Shown here piece by piece: positions 56,515 through 64,000 of a stretch of 64,000 nt of DNA (positions are counted from its first letter, which is position 1; each line of letters starts with the position of its first letter). A program made the position numbers and the translations under genes. A model generated the notes under the pieces. That model did no database searches, was not told the origin of the DNA, and was given only the letters and a program-made list of their open reading frames with translations. The stretch is from Cyclobacteriaceae bacterium. GTDB lineage: Bacteria; Bacteroidota; Bacteroidia; Cytophagales; Cyclobacteriaceae. The stretch lies in the NCBI GenBank assembly GCA_030584025.1, contig CP129487.1, positions 1,426,001-1,490,000 on the forward strand, read 5' to 3'.

Positions 56515-58551
56515 ATGAGCATAATGAAGCGTTTTGGATTGTTGGTTGGGTTGGTTTTGATAGTTGGGGCTCACGCACGTGCTGTACCCGATTCTGTTTT
56601 TCAGATTAAGCCGGTTTATGGCAAACAGGTGCGCATTGTTACTTCGATTTTGGAAACCGGTCACTTCCGGAAACTGCCATTTAATGACTCACTATCATCC
56701 GTTGTTTTTGATGGCTACCTGTCTAGTTTGGATAACAGTAAGATCTATTTCCTGAAGTCGGATATTAGTGCTTTTGAGAAGTACAGGAATCAGTTAGATG
56801 ATTTGGCTCGTGAAGAACGTGTTGAACCTGCATTTGAAATGTACCAGGTTTTTCAAAAGCGTTTTAATGAGCGGATGGAATATGTGATGACGCATCTGGT
56901 GGGGAAGGAGTTTGATTTTACGGCTGATGAGTATTATGAAACCAATCGGGAAAAGGCGCCCTGGCCGGCAAGTGTTAATGAACTGAATGCAATCTGGACT
57001 CAGATCATTAAGAATCAGGCGTTAAGTCTAAAACTAACAGGCAAAACACAAGCTGAAATTAAAGAGAATCTGGAAAAGCGTTACGAACGCTTTATTAAAT
57101 CCATGAGTCAAACCAACAGCGATGATATTTTCAGCACTTACCTGAATACCATTGCTGAGTCATACGATCCGCACACCAATTATTTCTCTCCACGCACAGC
57201 CGATGTATTCAAACAAAACATGGCGCAGTCGTTTGAAGGGATTGGTGCCCGTCTTCAATCTGATAACGATTACACTAAAATTGCAGAAATACTTCCGGGC
57301 GGGCCAGCCGAAAAAAGTAAACTATTACATGCTAATGACCGCATTATTGGCGTGGCTCAAGGTGATGACGGAGAAATGGTAGATGTTATTGGCTGGCGAT
57401 TGGATGAAGTTGTGAAACTGATCAAAGGCCCGAAGGGAACCCGCGTTCGGTTAAATATATTACCGGCAGAAGCTGGCGTTACAGGCCCTGCCGTAGTGAT
57501 TACACTTGTTCGCGATAAAATTAAACTCGAAGACCTCACCGCTAAAAAGCAGGTGGTGGAGTACACGAAGGATGGCAAGCAGATGAAGCTTGGCGTTATC
57601 ACCCTTCCCAGCTTTTATATGGATTGGGAAGCCTATCAAAAGGGTGATCCGAATTACAATAGCACCTCAAGCGATGTAAAGAAGCACATTCAGGAAATGC
57701 AAGCTCAGGGAATTAACGGCCTTGTGTTGGATTTACGAAACAATGGTGGCGGATCACTAAAGGAAGCCATAGACCTGACCGGTTTGTTTATTAAAAACGG
57801 TCCGGTAGTTCAGGTAAAAAATTCAATGAAGCGAACAGAAGTATTGGAGGATGAAGATAACTCGATCTTGTACAACGGCCCGCTTGTGGTGTTGATCAAC
57901 CGGTTCAGTGCGTCAGCTTCAGAGATATTTGCAGGAGCTATTCAGGATTATGGTCGGGGTGTGGTTGTTGGCGAATCATCATACGGTAAAGGAACAGTGC
58001 AAACCATGGTGGAGTTGGACCGTTTTGTTCAGGATAAAGAACAGGCAGGTTCGCTTAAGCTTACCATTCAGAAATTTTATCGGGTTAACGGAAGCAGTAC
58101 ACAGCATCGGGGTGTGATTCCAGATATAAAACTCCCTTCAGCACTTGACCCCGATCAGTTCGGTGAGAGTTCAAGTCCGGCAGCTTTGCCTTGGGATGAA
58201 ATCCGTGGAACGTTGTACCAGCGCACACCCTATATCAACAGCAAGGTACTTGCCGGGTTGACCAAGACTCATCAGGAGCGTTTGAAAACAGATGCCCAGT
58301 TGCTTGATCTGGTAACCCAAATTGAAGAGGCCAGAAAAAATCTTAACCAAACGAAAGTTTCGCTGAACGAATCCACTCGCAAAAAGGAGATGGAGGAGGC
58401 GGAGCGTAAAGTAAGCGCTACCCGAAATCCCGGAAACGTGCAACTGGATAAAGAAGGAAAGCCTGTAACCGGTTCGTTGAACATGGAGGATGAATATTTA
58501 AGGGAAGGATTATTGATCCTTTCTGATTTGATTACTTCAAGAATCGGATAA
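56515..58551 (+). CDS. S41-family tail-specific protease (Prc/CTP type)
   Basis: 678 residues. A leader (MKRFGLLVGLVLIVGAHARA) is followed by a helical N-terminal region, a PDZ domain near 225-320 (GIGARLQSDNDYTKIAEILPGG then PAEKSKLLHANDRIIGVAQG), and the S41 core: GLVLDLRNNGGGSLKEAIDL, RFSASASEIFAGAIQDYG with the catalytic Ser, and SSYGKGTVQTMV with the catalytic Lys. The C-terminal DUF3340-like region ends in a coiled coil (EEARKNLNQTKVSLNEST). It cleaves exported proteins by their C-termini, in the periplasm. Confidence 0.94.
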   Translation: MSIMKRFGLLVGLVLIVGAHARAVPDSVFQIKPVYGKQVRIVTSILETGHFRKLPFNDSLSSVVFDGYLSSLDNSKIYFLKSDISAFEKYRNQLDDLAREERVEPAFEMYQVFQKRFNERMEYVMTHLVGKEFDFTADEYYETNREKAPWPASVNELNAIWTQIIKNQALSLKLTGKTQAEIKENLEKRYERFIKSMSQTNSDDIFSTYLNTIAESYDPHTNYFSPRTADVFKQNMAQSFEGIGARLQSDNDYTKIAEILPGGPAEKSKLLHANDRIIGVAQGDDGEMVDVIGWRLDEVVKLIKGPKGTRVRLNILPAEAGVTGPAVVITLVRDKIKLEDLTAKKQVVEYTKDGKQMKLGVITLPSFYMDWEAYQKGDPNYNSTSSDVKKHIQEMQAQGINGLVLDLRNNGGGSLKEAIDLTGLFIKNGPVVQVKNSMKRTEVLEDEDNSILYNGPLVVLINRFSASASEIFAGAIQDYGRGVVVGESSYGKGTVQTMVELDRFVQDKEQAGSLKLTIQKFYRVNGSSTQHRGVIPDIKLPSALDPDQFGESSSPAALPWDEIRGTLYQRTPYINSKVLAGLTKTHQERLKTDAQLLDLVTQIEEARKNLNQTKVSLNESTRKKEMEEAERKVSATRNPGNVQLDKEGKPVTGSLNMEDEYLREGLLILSDLITSRIG

Positions 58552-58579
58552 CGTTCTCATGTTTATTATATGATGTAAA

Positions 58580-58610
58580 AAAATCGGGCTGCCAAATGGC
58601 GGCCCGATTT
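58580..58610. terminator. Bidirectional terminator between the protease and the VPS10 protein
   Basis: AAATCGGGCTGCC pairs with GGCGGCCCGATTT (58598-58610) over a short loop, with an A run before and a T run after. Confidence 0.9.
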
Positions 58611-58629
58611 TTTTTAAGTGTTCTTGATG

Positions 58630-61600
58630 CTATGGTAGCTTTATGAATTCGGCAAATGGCTTCAATGAAACGGGTTCGAGTCCATTCTTAACAAGCAGGT
58701 TTTCCAGGTTTTTGCCATGCTTGGCTTTCAGTGAGGCAAATGTTCCTTTTGCTTTTTCGAAACGTTCTTCAAGTGCTTTCATATTCTCCAATTCAGCCGC
58801 AGATGGTGTGAAGAAAGAGTTGGCAACTTTTCCGTACAATTCACTCAAATCTTCGCGGAGTTGCGGATTTCCTGCACCTACATAATTATCTCCGGTAGTG
58901 ATTAAAAGTATTTCCTTTAACTTCAACAGTTCATTTTCAAATACTGAATTGCTTTTACCTGCTTTAGCATTCTTATTTTTCAGCTTTTCAGATGCGCTCA
59001 ATAATTCATCGACTTCATAAACCAAGTAAGCCAAATCTTCAGTCATTGCAAACAATTTACGAGTTGTAGAATGTTGGAGTTCACGATCTGAAGCTGACAC
59101 ACTGGACGAAGGAGAATATTGAACTGCAAGATCCGTTGTATATGTTTCTCTGCCTTTTTGGAGTACTACCTTATATGTTCCGGCTGTAGCACGAGGGGCT
59201 GTGAATCCTCCAGCTGCAAAAGTTTTTCCAGCAGCTGTTTTGGGTGCTTTTGTAGCATAATTCCATTGAATGATATTAATACCCTTTGATTTACCGGCAT
59301 TAAGTTCGGTCACTTGATTTCCATCCTTATCCTGAATTTCAAGCGACATTTTCCCTATGGTATGACGTTTTTTTAGGTAATAGGTAATTTTGGCAGCTTG
59401 GCTGGCATTTGCGCCAACAAATTGTGTTTCGCTAGCTGTTCCTCCAAATCCATTTGCTTCGTGAATAATGGAAGGCTTTCGTGCGAAGAAGTGTAGCTCT
59501 TTGTTTAGCACTTCTTCATTTAATTCGCGAAGCGGACTTATATCATCAATAATAATAACTCCTCTTCCATGTGTTCCTAAAATCAGATCGTTTGTTTTTT
59601 TATGCAAGTCGATAAAATGAACGGAAACAGCAGGGACATTATTGGTGAACTTCATCCATGATTTACCACCATCCAGGGTTATGTATAATCCCATTTCGGT
59701 GCCAAGAAACAACAGGTTTTCGTTTACATAGTCCTCCTGAATGTTTCTGACGAAGGAAGTTACATCAGGACTTATAATGGATGTCCAGGTTGCACCATAG
59801 TCCGTTGTTTTATATGCATACGGTTTCATATCTCCCTGCTGATAACCGGTAAATACGGCATACGCATTACCCTTGCCAAAAACGCTGGCTTCAATGTGCC
59901 AACATGAAGTGTTTTTAGGCAAGCCCGGGATATTTGTTGTTACATTTTTCCAGGTTTTGCCACCATCGCGGGTTACTTGTACATTCCCGTCATCGGTGCC
60001 CGCCCAGATTACGTTCTCATCAAGTGGAGATTCAGTAATCGTAAAGATGGTGCAATGATTTTCTGCGCCCGAATTATCTTTTGACAATCCACCAGAGTCA
60101 CCGGCATTTATTTTGGTTTTATCGTTAGTGGTTAGATCAGGAGAAATCTTCACCCACGTATCACCCATATCTTCCGACCGATGAACAAACTGGCTGCCCA
60201 TATAGAAGCGATCGGGTTGATGCAAGCTTATCGCCATGGGCGAGTTCCAGTTGAATCTGAGTTTCGGATCACCCGGTGCCGCCAATGGCTGAATGGTTTT
60301 GTGTAAATCTTTTGCAGGGTCATATCGCCATACGTTTTGTGCTCCCTGCATTTCAGAGTAAATAATTTTTTTGGTTGGATGGCGGAGTACGCGGTATCCA
60401 TCACCTACACCCACCACATTCCAATCGCGTGCCTCAACACCACCGGGTGATGAAGAGGGGCCATACCAGGATCCATTGTCTTGCAATCCGCCATACACGT
60501 TGTAAGGCTCTTCGTCATCAACACTGATCTGATAGAATTGCGAAACCGGAAGATTTTCAACGATTTCCATAGTCGTTCCGCCATCCCATGATCGGTAAAT
60601 TCCGCCATCGGTTCCTACATACATCCGGTCTGAATTGTTGATATCAAAAACGATATCATGGATATCGGCATGCATCGGGCCCAGATTTTTGAAAGTCTTT
60701 CCTCCATCGCGGGAGATGGAACCATACAGCCCCGCCTTTACCACTACCTCGGGATTTTTAGGGTCAACAACAATACGTGAGAAGTAAAATGGCCTCACCA
60801 CTAATCCAAAATCACCATTGATATGCTTCCAGGTTGCTCCGGCATCATCACTTCTGTACAAACCTTTATCCTTATCCTGCTCAGTTTCTAATACTGCGTA
60901 AATGATATTGGTATTTGACGGGGCCAATCCTATGGCTATTCTACCCAATTTACCCTTAGGGAAACCATTGTGGATTTTGTTCCATGTCTTACCGGCATCA
61001 GTACTTTTGTATAGGGCGCTGTTAAGGCCGCCAGAGTTAAATGACCAAGGTGTTCTTCTAACTTCCCAAAAGGATGCGTAGAGGGTATTCGGATTTTTGG
61101 AATCAATCACCAGATCGCTACATCCTGTGGTTCCGTTAATAAAAAGAATCTGTTGCCAGGTAGCACCCCCGTCAGTAGTTTTATACAACCCACGTTCATT
61201 GCTGTCACTCCATAGCGCACCTAATACGGCCACATATACTTCATTGGAGTTATTAGGGTTTACCTGGATGCCGGCAATGCGTTCTGACTTGTCAAAACCC
61301 ATATGTTTCCAGGTGCTTCCTCCATCTGTAGATCTGTATAACCCGTCTCCAATCGATACACTGTTGCGTGTCCATGTTTCTCCGGTCCCCACCCATATGG
61401 TTTCGGGTTGCGATGGATCTAATGTTACTGCACCTATTGATTGACAATAGTCATCAAAAATTGAGTTGAATGTGGCTCCTCCATTACTACTCTTCCAAAC
61501 ACCACCACCTGCAGTTCCTGTATAGATGACTTTATCATTTGTAGGATGTGGTTCAAGATCTGTTATGCGTCCACTCATTATGGCGGGGCCAATATGGCGG

Positions 61601-61722
61601 GCTTTGATATCTCCAAAAAGCTCTTTGCCTTTTGAAACTGCATCTTGTGCTTCGGCAGAGATAGTTATGAACAGCAGCAATAAGATGATTAGTGTAATTG
61701 TATTTTTGGTTATCTGTTTCAT
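58630..61722 (-). CDS. Secreted VPS10/BNR-repeat protein
   Basis: 1030 residues. Signal peptide MKQITKNTITLIILLLLFITISAEAQ. The body up to about residue 720 is made of sortilin/BNR-like blades, with the Asp-box pattern S-x-D-x-G-x-x-W recurring (STDGGSTWKHM, TTDGGATWQQI, SDDAGATWKHI, TRDGGKTWKNV, TLDGGKSWMKF). A C-terminal region, about 780-1030, has helices and a FnIII-like strand set (KDGNQVTELNAGKSKGIN). It is probably a ten-bladed propeller displayed outside the cell or in the periplasm. Relatives are annotated VPS10 domain or glycosyl hydrolase; the latter has no catalytic support here. Confidence 0.87.
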   Translation of the reverse strand: MKQITKNTITLIILLLLFITISAEAQDAVSKGKELFGDIKARHIGPAIMSGRITDLEPHPTNDKVIYTGTAGGGVWKSSNGGATFNSIFDDYCQSIGAVTLDPSQPETIWVGTGETWTRNSVSIGDGLYRSTDGGSTWKHMGFDKSERIAGIQVNPNNSNEVYVAVLGALWSDSNERGLYKTTDGGATWQQILFINGTTGCSDLVIDSKNPNTLYASFWEVRRTPWSFNSGGLNSALYKSTDAGKTWNKIHNGFPKGKLGRIAIGLAPSNTNIIYAVLETEQDKDKGLYRSDDAGATWKHINGDFGLVVRPFYFSRIVVDPKNPEVVVKAGLYGSISRDGGKTFKNLGPMHADIHDIVFDINNSDRMYVGTDGGIYRSWDGGTTMEIVENLPVSQFYQISVDDEEPYNVYGGLQDNGSWYGPSSSPGGVEARDWNVVGVGDGYRVLRHPTKKIIYSEMQGAQNVWRYDPAKDLHKTIQPLAAPGDPKLRFNWNSPMAISLHQPDRFYMGSQFVHRSEDMGDTWVKISPDLTTNDKTKINAGDSGGLSKDNSGAENHCTIFTITESPLDENVIWAGTDDGNVQVTRDGGKTWKNVTTNIPGLPKNTSCWHIEASVFGKGNAYAVFTGYQQGDMKPYAYKTTDYGATWTSIISPDVTSFVRNIQEDYVNENLLFLGTEMGLYITLDGGKSWMKFTNNVPAVSVHFIDLHKKTNDLILGTHGRGVIIIDDISPLRELNEEVLNKELHFFARKPSIIHEANGFGGTASETQFVGANASQAAKITYYLKKRHTIGKMSLEIQDKDGNQVTELNAGKSKGINIIQWNYATKAPKTAAGKTFAAGGFTAPRATAGTYKVVLQKGRETYTTDLAVQYSPSSSVSASDRELQHSTTRKLFAMTEDLAYLVYEVDELLSASEKLKNKNAKAGKSNSVFENELLKLKEILLITTGDNYVGAGNPQLREDLSELYGKVANSFFTPSAAELENMKALEERFEKAKGTFASLKAKHGKNLENLLVKNGLEPVSLKPFAEFIKLP

Positions 61723-61752
61723 TGTGTGAGAGTTAGTTTTAATTGGGAATAA

Positions 61753-61782
61753 AAATGGCTATACTATTAAGTATAGCCATTT
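61753..61782. terminator. Hairpin between two minus-strand genes
   Basis: AAATGGCTATACT (61753-61765) pairs with AGTATAGCCATTT (61770-61782) with T-rich ends on both strands. It lies between the LolA-like and VPS10 genes and separates their transcripts. Confidence 0.75.
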
Positions 61783-61799
61783 GTGTTGCAGTTTAGCCG

Positions 61800-62549
61800 T
61801 TAATTCCCTTCAGGAAACTGGAAAGTTTTGCTATCGATGGTTGGATTCAATTCAATTTTGGTAATCTGAAGCGGTTGAGAACCCATATCCTTAACACCTT
61901 GGCCCATGGTAAATGGAAATAATAGACCATCAACTTCCTGATAATCGCTCATACTTGTTTGTGAAATCTTTCCTTTCATAGGTCCGCTTTTCACCTCTTG
62001 CTCAACTAACAGGGTAACATAATTTTCTGCATCAATGAAGTAGAAGGCTGTGTTTTCTTCCTTGTTACCATCTACCGTAATCGGCTTTCTGGTAAGCTTA
62101 ATTTTGAAAGTCTCCGTTCCTTCAATCGTCTCTTTACCTAAAAGTTCAGCAGTGTATCCCTTTTCCTTATAGTTCAGGAAGGGGTCTGGAAAATCACCTA
62201 TATTCACTTTAAAGTTTTCTGTTGTTTCAGCATCACTTTTCTCCGGTTTCATGGTCATAAAGTTAGTTGACCATAATGTATTGCCGTCAAATACATTTTG
62301 CCATCCAGTCATGCCCTGAACTGAAAATGAAACATACTGTCTGCCATCAGCGAGGGTTACTATTTCAAGGGGAATATCCATTCCACCTTGATTAACTTTA
62401 GCTGTCATTTTAATACCCTTTAACCCTTGAAGTTTTGCCTTTCCTCCCTGGGCTTCAAAGTATTTTTCTAAAATTTCATCGACAGTTTGAGCCTGAACTC
62501 CTGTACCGAGTATCAGAAGTAATAGAATTGATAGTAATTTAATTTTCAT
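61800..62549 (-). CDS. LolA-like outer-membrane lipoprotein-sorting protein
   Basis: 249 residues from the ATG at 62547-62549, which opens a signal peptide (MKIKLLSILLLLILGTGVQAQ); the frame to 62609 adds 20 residues without support. The mature part follows the LolA/LppX convex beta-sheet style: TVDEILEKYFEAQGGKAKLQ, MTAKVNQGGMDIPLEIVTLA, WQNVFDGNTLWSTNFMTMKP, FKIKLTRKPITVDGNKEE and MSDYQEVDGLLFPFTMGQ. Proteins of this fold carry lipids or lipoproteins across the periplasm. A direct role as LolA is not established, as paralogues are common in Bacteroidota. Confidence 0.85.
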   Translation of the reverse strand: MKIKLLSILLLLILGTGVQAQTVDEILEKYFEAQGGKAKLQGLKGIKMTAKVNQGGMDIPLEIVTLADGRQYVSFSVQGMTGWQNVFDGNTLWSTNFMTMKPEKSDAETTENFKVNIGDFPDPFLNYKEKGYTAELLGKETIEGTETFKIKLTRKPITVDGNKEENTAFYFIDAENYVTLLVEQEVKSGPMKGKISQTSMSDYQEVDGLLFPFTMGQGVKDMGSQPLQITKIELNPTIDSKTFQFPEGN

Positions 62550-62716
62550 AGTATTTGGGTTGTTTTGGTCGATTAGTCGGGGTTGGTGTCTTGCTATTAC
62601 ACAACACAAAAAAATTAATACCGTTAAATCCTCAAGATCGATAAAATCGTTAAAATCTGCATTTTAATAGCTATTTTTAGCCAAAACCACGCACGCCTTA
62701 TTCCGTATCCCGCGTT

Positions 62717-64000
62717 ATGAGTGAAGAACTTCTGAAAGCCGTTATCCAACTCTTTGCCATTGTTGCCCGCGAACGGATTACCGATGATGAGCGGAATAAC
62801 ATCAAGGAATTTCTGGGGCTTCACTTGAATCGCGAGGCAATAAAATACTACCTCGACCTCTTTGATGAACTCGCCAAGGGACGGCAAGAGGACCCCAAAC
62901 AGGATTTTTCAACAGTGGATGCGGAAACCGCTCAGTTCCTGGATGAATGGGCGAAGATCATGCAGATCAGCAAGCAGGTAAATCAGGCGCTTACCATGCA
63001 ACAAAAGCTGGTGCTGATCATTAAAATTATTGAACTCGTATTTTCTGATGGTGAAATATCTGAACGGCAGGAGAACTTAATCTATTATATCGGTCAGGCC
63101 TTGAAGGTACCGCGCCACGATATCAATGAACTCAAAAGCTTTGTAACCGGGCAGGATATCGATGAACTCGCATCTAAGAATATCTTAATCATTGACGAAG
63201 GGTATGACGAGAATCCATATCCGGGCCCGCGCATTGTGGAAAAGAACCTGACTGGTTTGATTGCCATTTTGCGACTGTCTGATTCCTACTTTATTAAGTA
63301 CCTGGGTATTTCGGTTGTTTACCTGAACAGCATCCACCTGAAAAGCCGTAAGATTGATGTGTTTCCTACCGGAAGCACCATTCGTGGTGATAAAATTGAA
63401 CCGATTTATTACAGCGACATTATTGGGAAATTTCTGGCTGGTGAAGATCAGCAAAAGTTAACGTTTACAGCGGATCATATTTTTTATCATTTCAAATCAG
63501 GTAAGGCCGGTTTGCAAAATATAAACATTGCTGAAAAAGGAGGGAAGCTGATCGGCATTATGGGTGCCAGTGGATCGGGTAAGTCTACCTTGCTCAACGT
63601 GTTGAATGGCGCTGAAAAACCTTCCAGTGGCAGGGTGCAGGTAAACGGCATCGATATTCATGAGCGACCTGATGAAGTTCAAGGTATAGTCGGATATATT
63701 CCTCAGGATGATTTGTTGATGGAAGACCTGACGGTTTTTGAAAACCTGTACTATGCTGCGCGATTGTGTTTCGGGCAACTGCCCAAAGAGGAGTGTGCCG
63801 AACGCGTTGAAAAGGTATTGGTGCAATTGGGTTTGACTGAAATCAGAAACTTGAAAGTAGGGTCACCTCTTCAAAAAACCATAAGTGGCGGCCAACGCAA
63901 GCGACTTAATATTGGATTAGAGTTATTGCGCGAGCCAGCGATTCTGTTTGTTGATGAACCGACCTCAGGTCTTTCCTCGCGCGACAGTGAAAACATTATG
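62717..64000 (+). CDS. ABC-type ATPase with TerB-like N-terminus (partial)
   Basis: The gene enters from ATG 62717 and is still open at the window end, 428 residues so far. Residues 1-160 form a helical TerB-like region (QQKLVLIIKIIELVFSDGEI), followed by a beta-rich stretch with FHA-like or adaptor character near 190-255. The ATP-binding domain starts near 260: Walker A GIMGASGSGKSTLLNVLNG, signature TISGGQRKRLNIGLELL and Walker B ILFVDEPTSGLSSRDSENI. The order and sequence are those of ABCG-like ATPases; the permease part, if fused, is outside the window. Substrate is unknown. Confidence 0.88.
   Translation, partial: MSEELLKAVIQLFAIVARERITDDERNNIKEFLGLHLNREAIKYYLDLFDELAKGRQEDPKQDFSTVDAETAQFLDEWAKIMQISKQVNQALTMQQKLVLIIKIIELVFSDGEISERQENLIYYIGQALKVPRHDINELKSFVTGQDIDELASKNILIIDEGYDENPYPGPRIVEKNLTGLIAILRLSDSYFIKYLGISVVYLNSIHLKSRKIDVFPTGSTIRGDKIEPIYYSDIIGKFLAGEDQQKLTFTADHIFYHFKSGKAGLQNINIAEKGGKLIGIMGASGSGKSTLLNVLNGAEKPSSGRVQVNGIDIHERPDEVQGIVGYIPQDDLLMEDLTVFENLYYAARLCFGQLPKEECAERVEKVLVQLGLTEIRNLKVGSPLQKTISGGQRKRLNIGLELLREPAILFVDEPTSGLSSRDSENIM

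Noticed and set aside
58630..61722. Glycosyl hydrolase (sialidase) function for the BNR-repeat protein
   Set aside because: Asp-box repeats alone do not define sialidase activity; the catalytic Arg triad, Tyr and Glu are not recognisable.
1..64000. CRISPR arrays, rRNA genes, prophage or intact insertion sequences
   Set aside because: No spaced direct repeats of CRISPR type, no rRNA sequence, no transposase or structural phage gene found on reading both strands.

Overview
The window reads as chromosomal DNA of a Bacteroidota bacterium, most likely of the order Cytophagales. Evidence: several promoters fit the Bacteroidota form TTTG-N17-19-TAnnTTTG, Shine-Dalgarno sequences are weak, and the gene content is typical of the phylum (GldJ-era style families such as DUF2911, PorT-like outer-membrane barrels, carboxypeptidase-regulatory TonB-like plug proteins, a large secreted PIG-L deacetylase and the Prc/S41 protease). 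Gene density is high, with no CRISPR array, rRNA operon, phage or intact insertion sequence. The genus cannot be fixed from the sequence alone.

Layout. 1-2.2 kb: end of a probable glycosyltransferase and two paralogous Stealth-type sugar phosphotransferases, the edge of a surface polysaccharide locus. 2.4-8.2 kb: a sulfate uptake and activation operon (SLC13 permease, cysC, cysD, cysN, cysQ), interrupted by a GxxExxY gene that is bracketed by inverted repeats. 8.2-19.3 kb: assorted housekeeping and membrane genes (MutS-like membrane ATPase with a Gre-like partner, flavin reductase, RDD protein, M28 peptidase, sugar isomerase-like protein, GNAT-like proteins, RidA). 19.4-21.5 kb: a sulfide:quinone oxidoreductase-like/DsrC-like/DsrE-like operon with a Crp/Fnr-type site upstream. 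21.8-30.6 kb: HerA-like ATPase, secreted PIG-L deacetylase, a 45-residue membrane protein and an SSS symporter in overlapping order, and a GMC oxidoreductase. 30.7-39.4 kb: M16 peptidase, a MITE-like element, DUF2911 protein, 3-methyladenine glycosylase, OmpA-type protein, gamma-glutamyltransferase and a TetR regulator with a perfect palindrome at its start.

39.4-48 kb: Dps, tRNA-Asp preceded by a damaged 5' tRNA copy, accA, an MBL hydrolase/patatin/urocanase operon with ATGA overlaps, and three outer-membrane barrels. 48-53.7 kb: tyrS and, just upstream on the same strand, a tandem pair of [SulP transporter + beta-carbonic anhydrase] modules in which the second anhydrase has lost two of three zinc ligands. 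53.7-64 kb: small unknown proteins with paired operators, a zinc-ribbon membrane protein, the S41 protease, a 1030-residue VPS10/BNR-repeat protein, a LolA-like protein and the start of an ABC ATPase with an N-terminal TerB-like region.

The most distinctive items are the duplicated SulP-carbonic anhydrase modules with a likely pseudoenzyme, the palindrome-split tRNA-Asp 5' copy between promoter and tRNA, the MITE-like element at 33.57-33.76 kb, and the short membrane protein translationally coupled to the SSS symporter. All functional calls are made by reading motifs; no database search was run.
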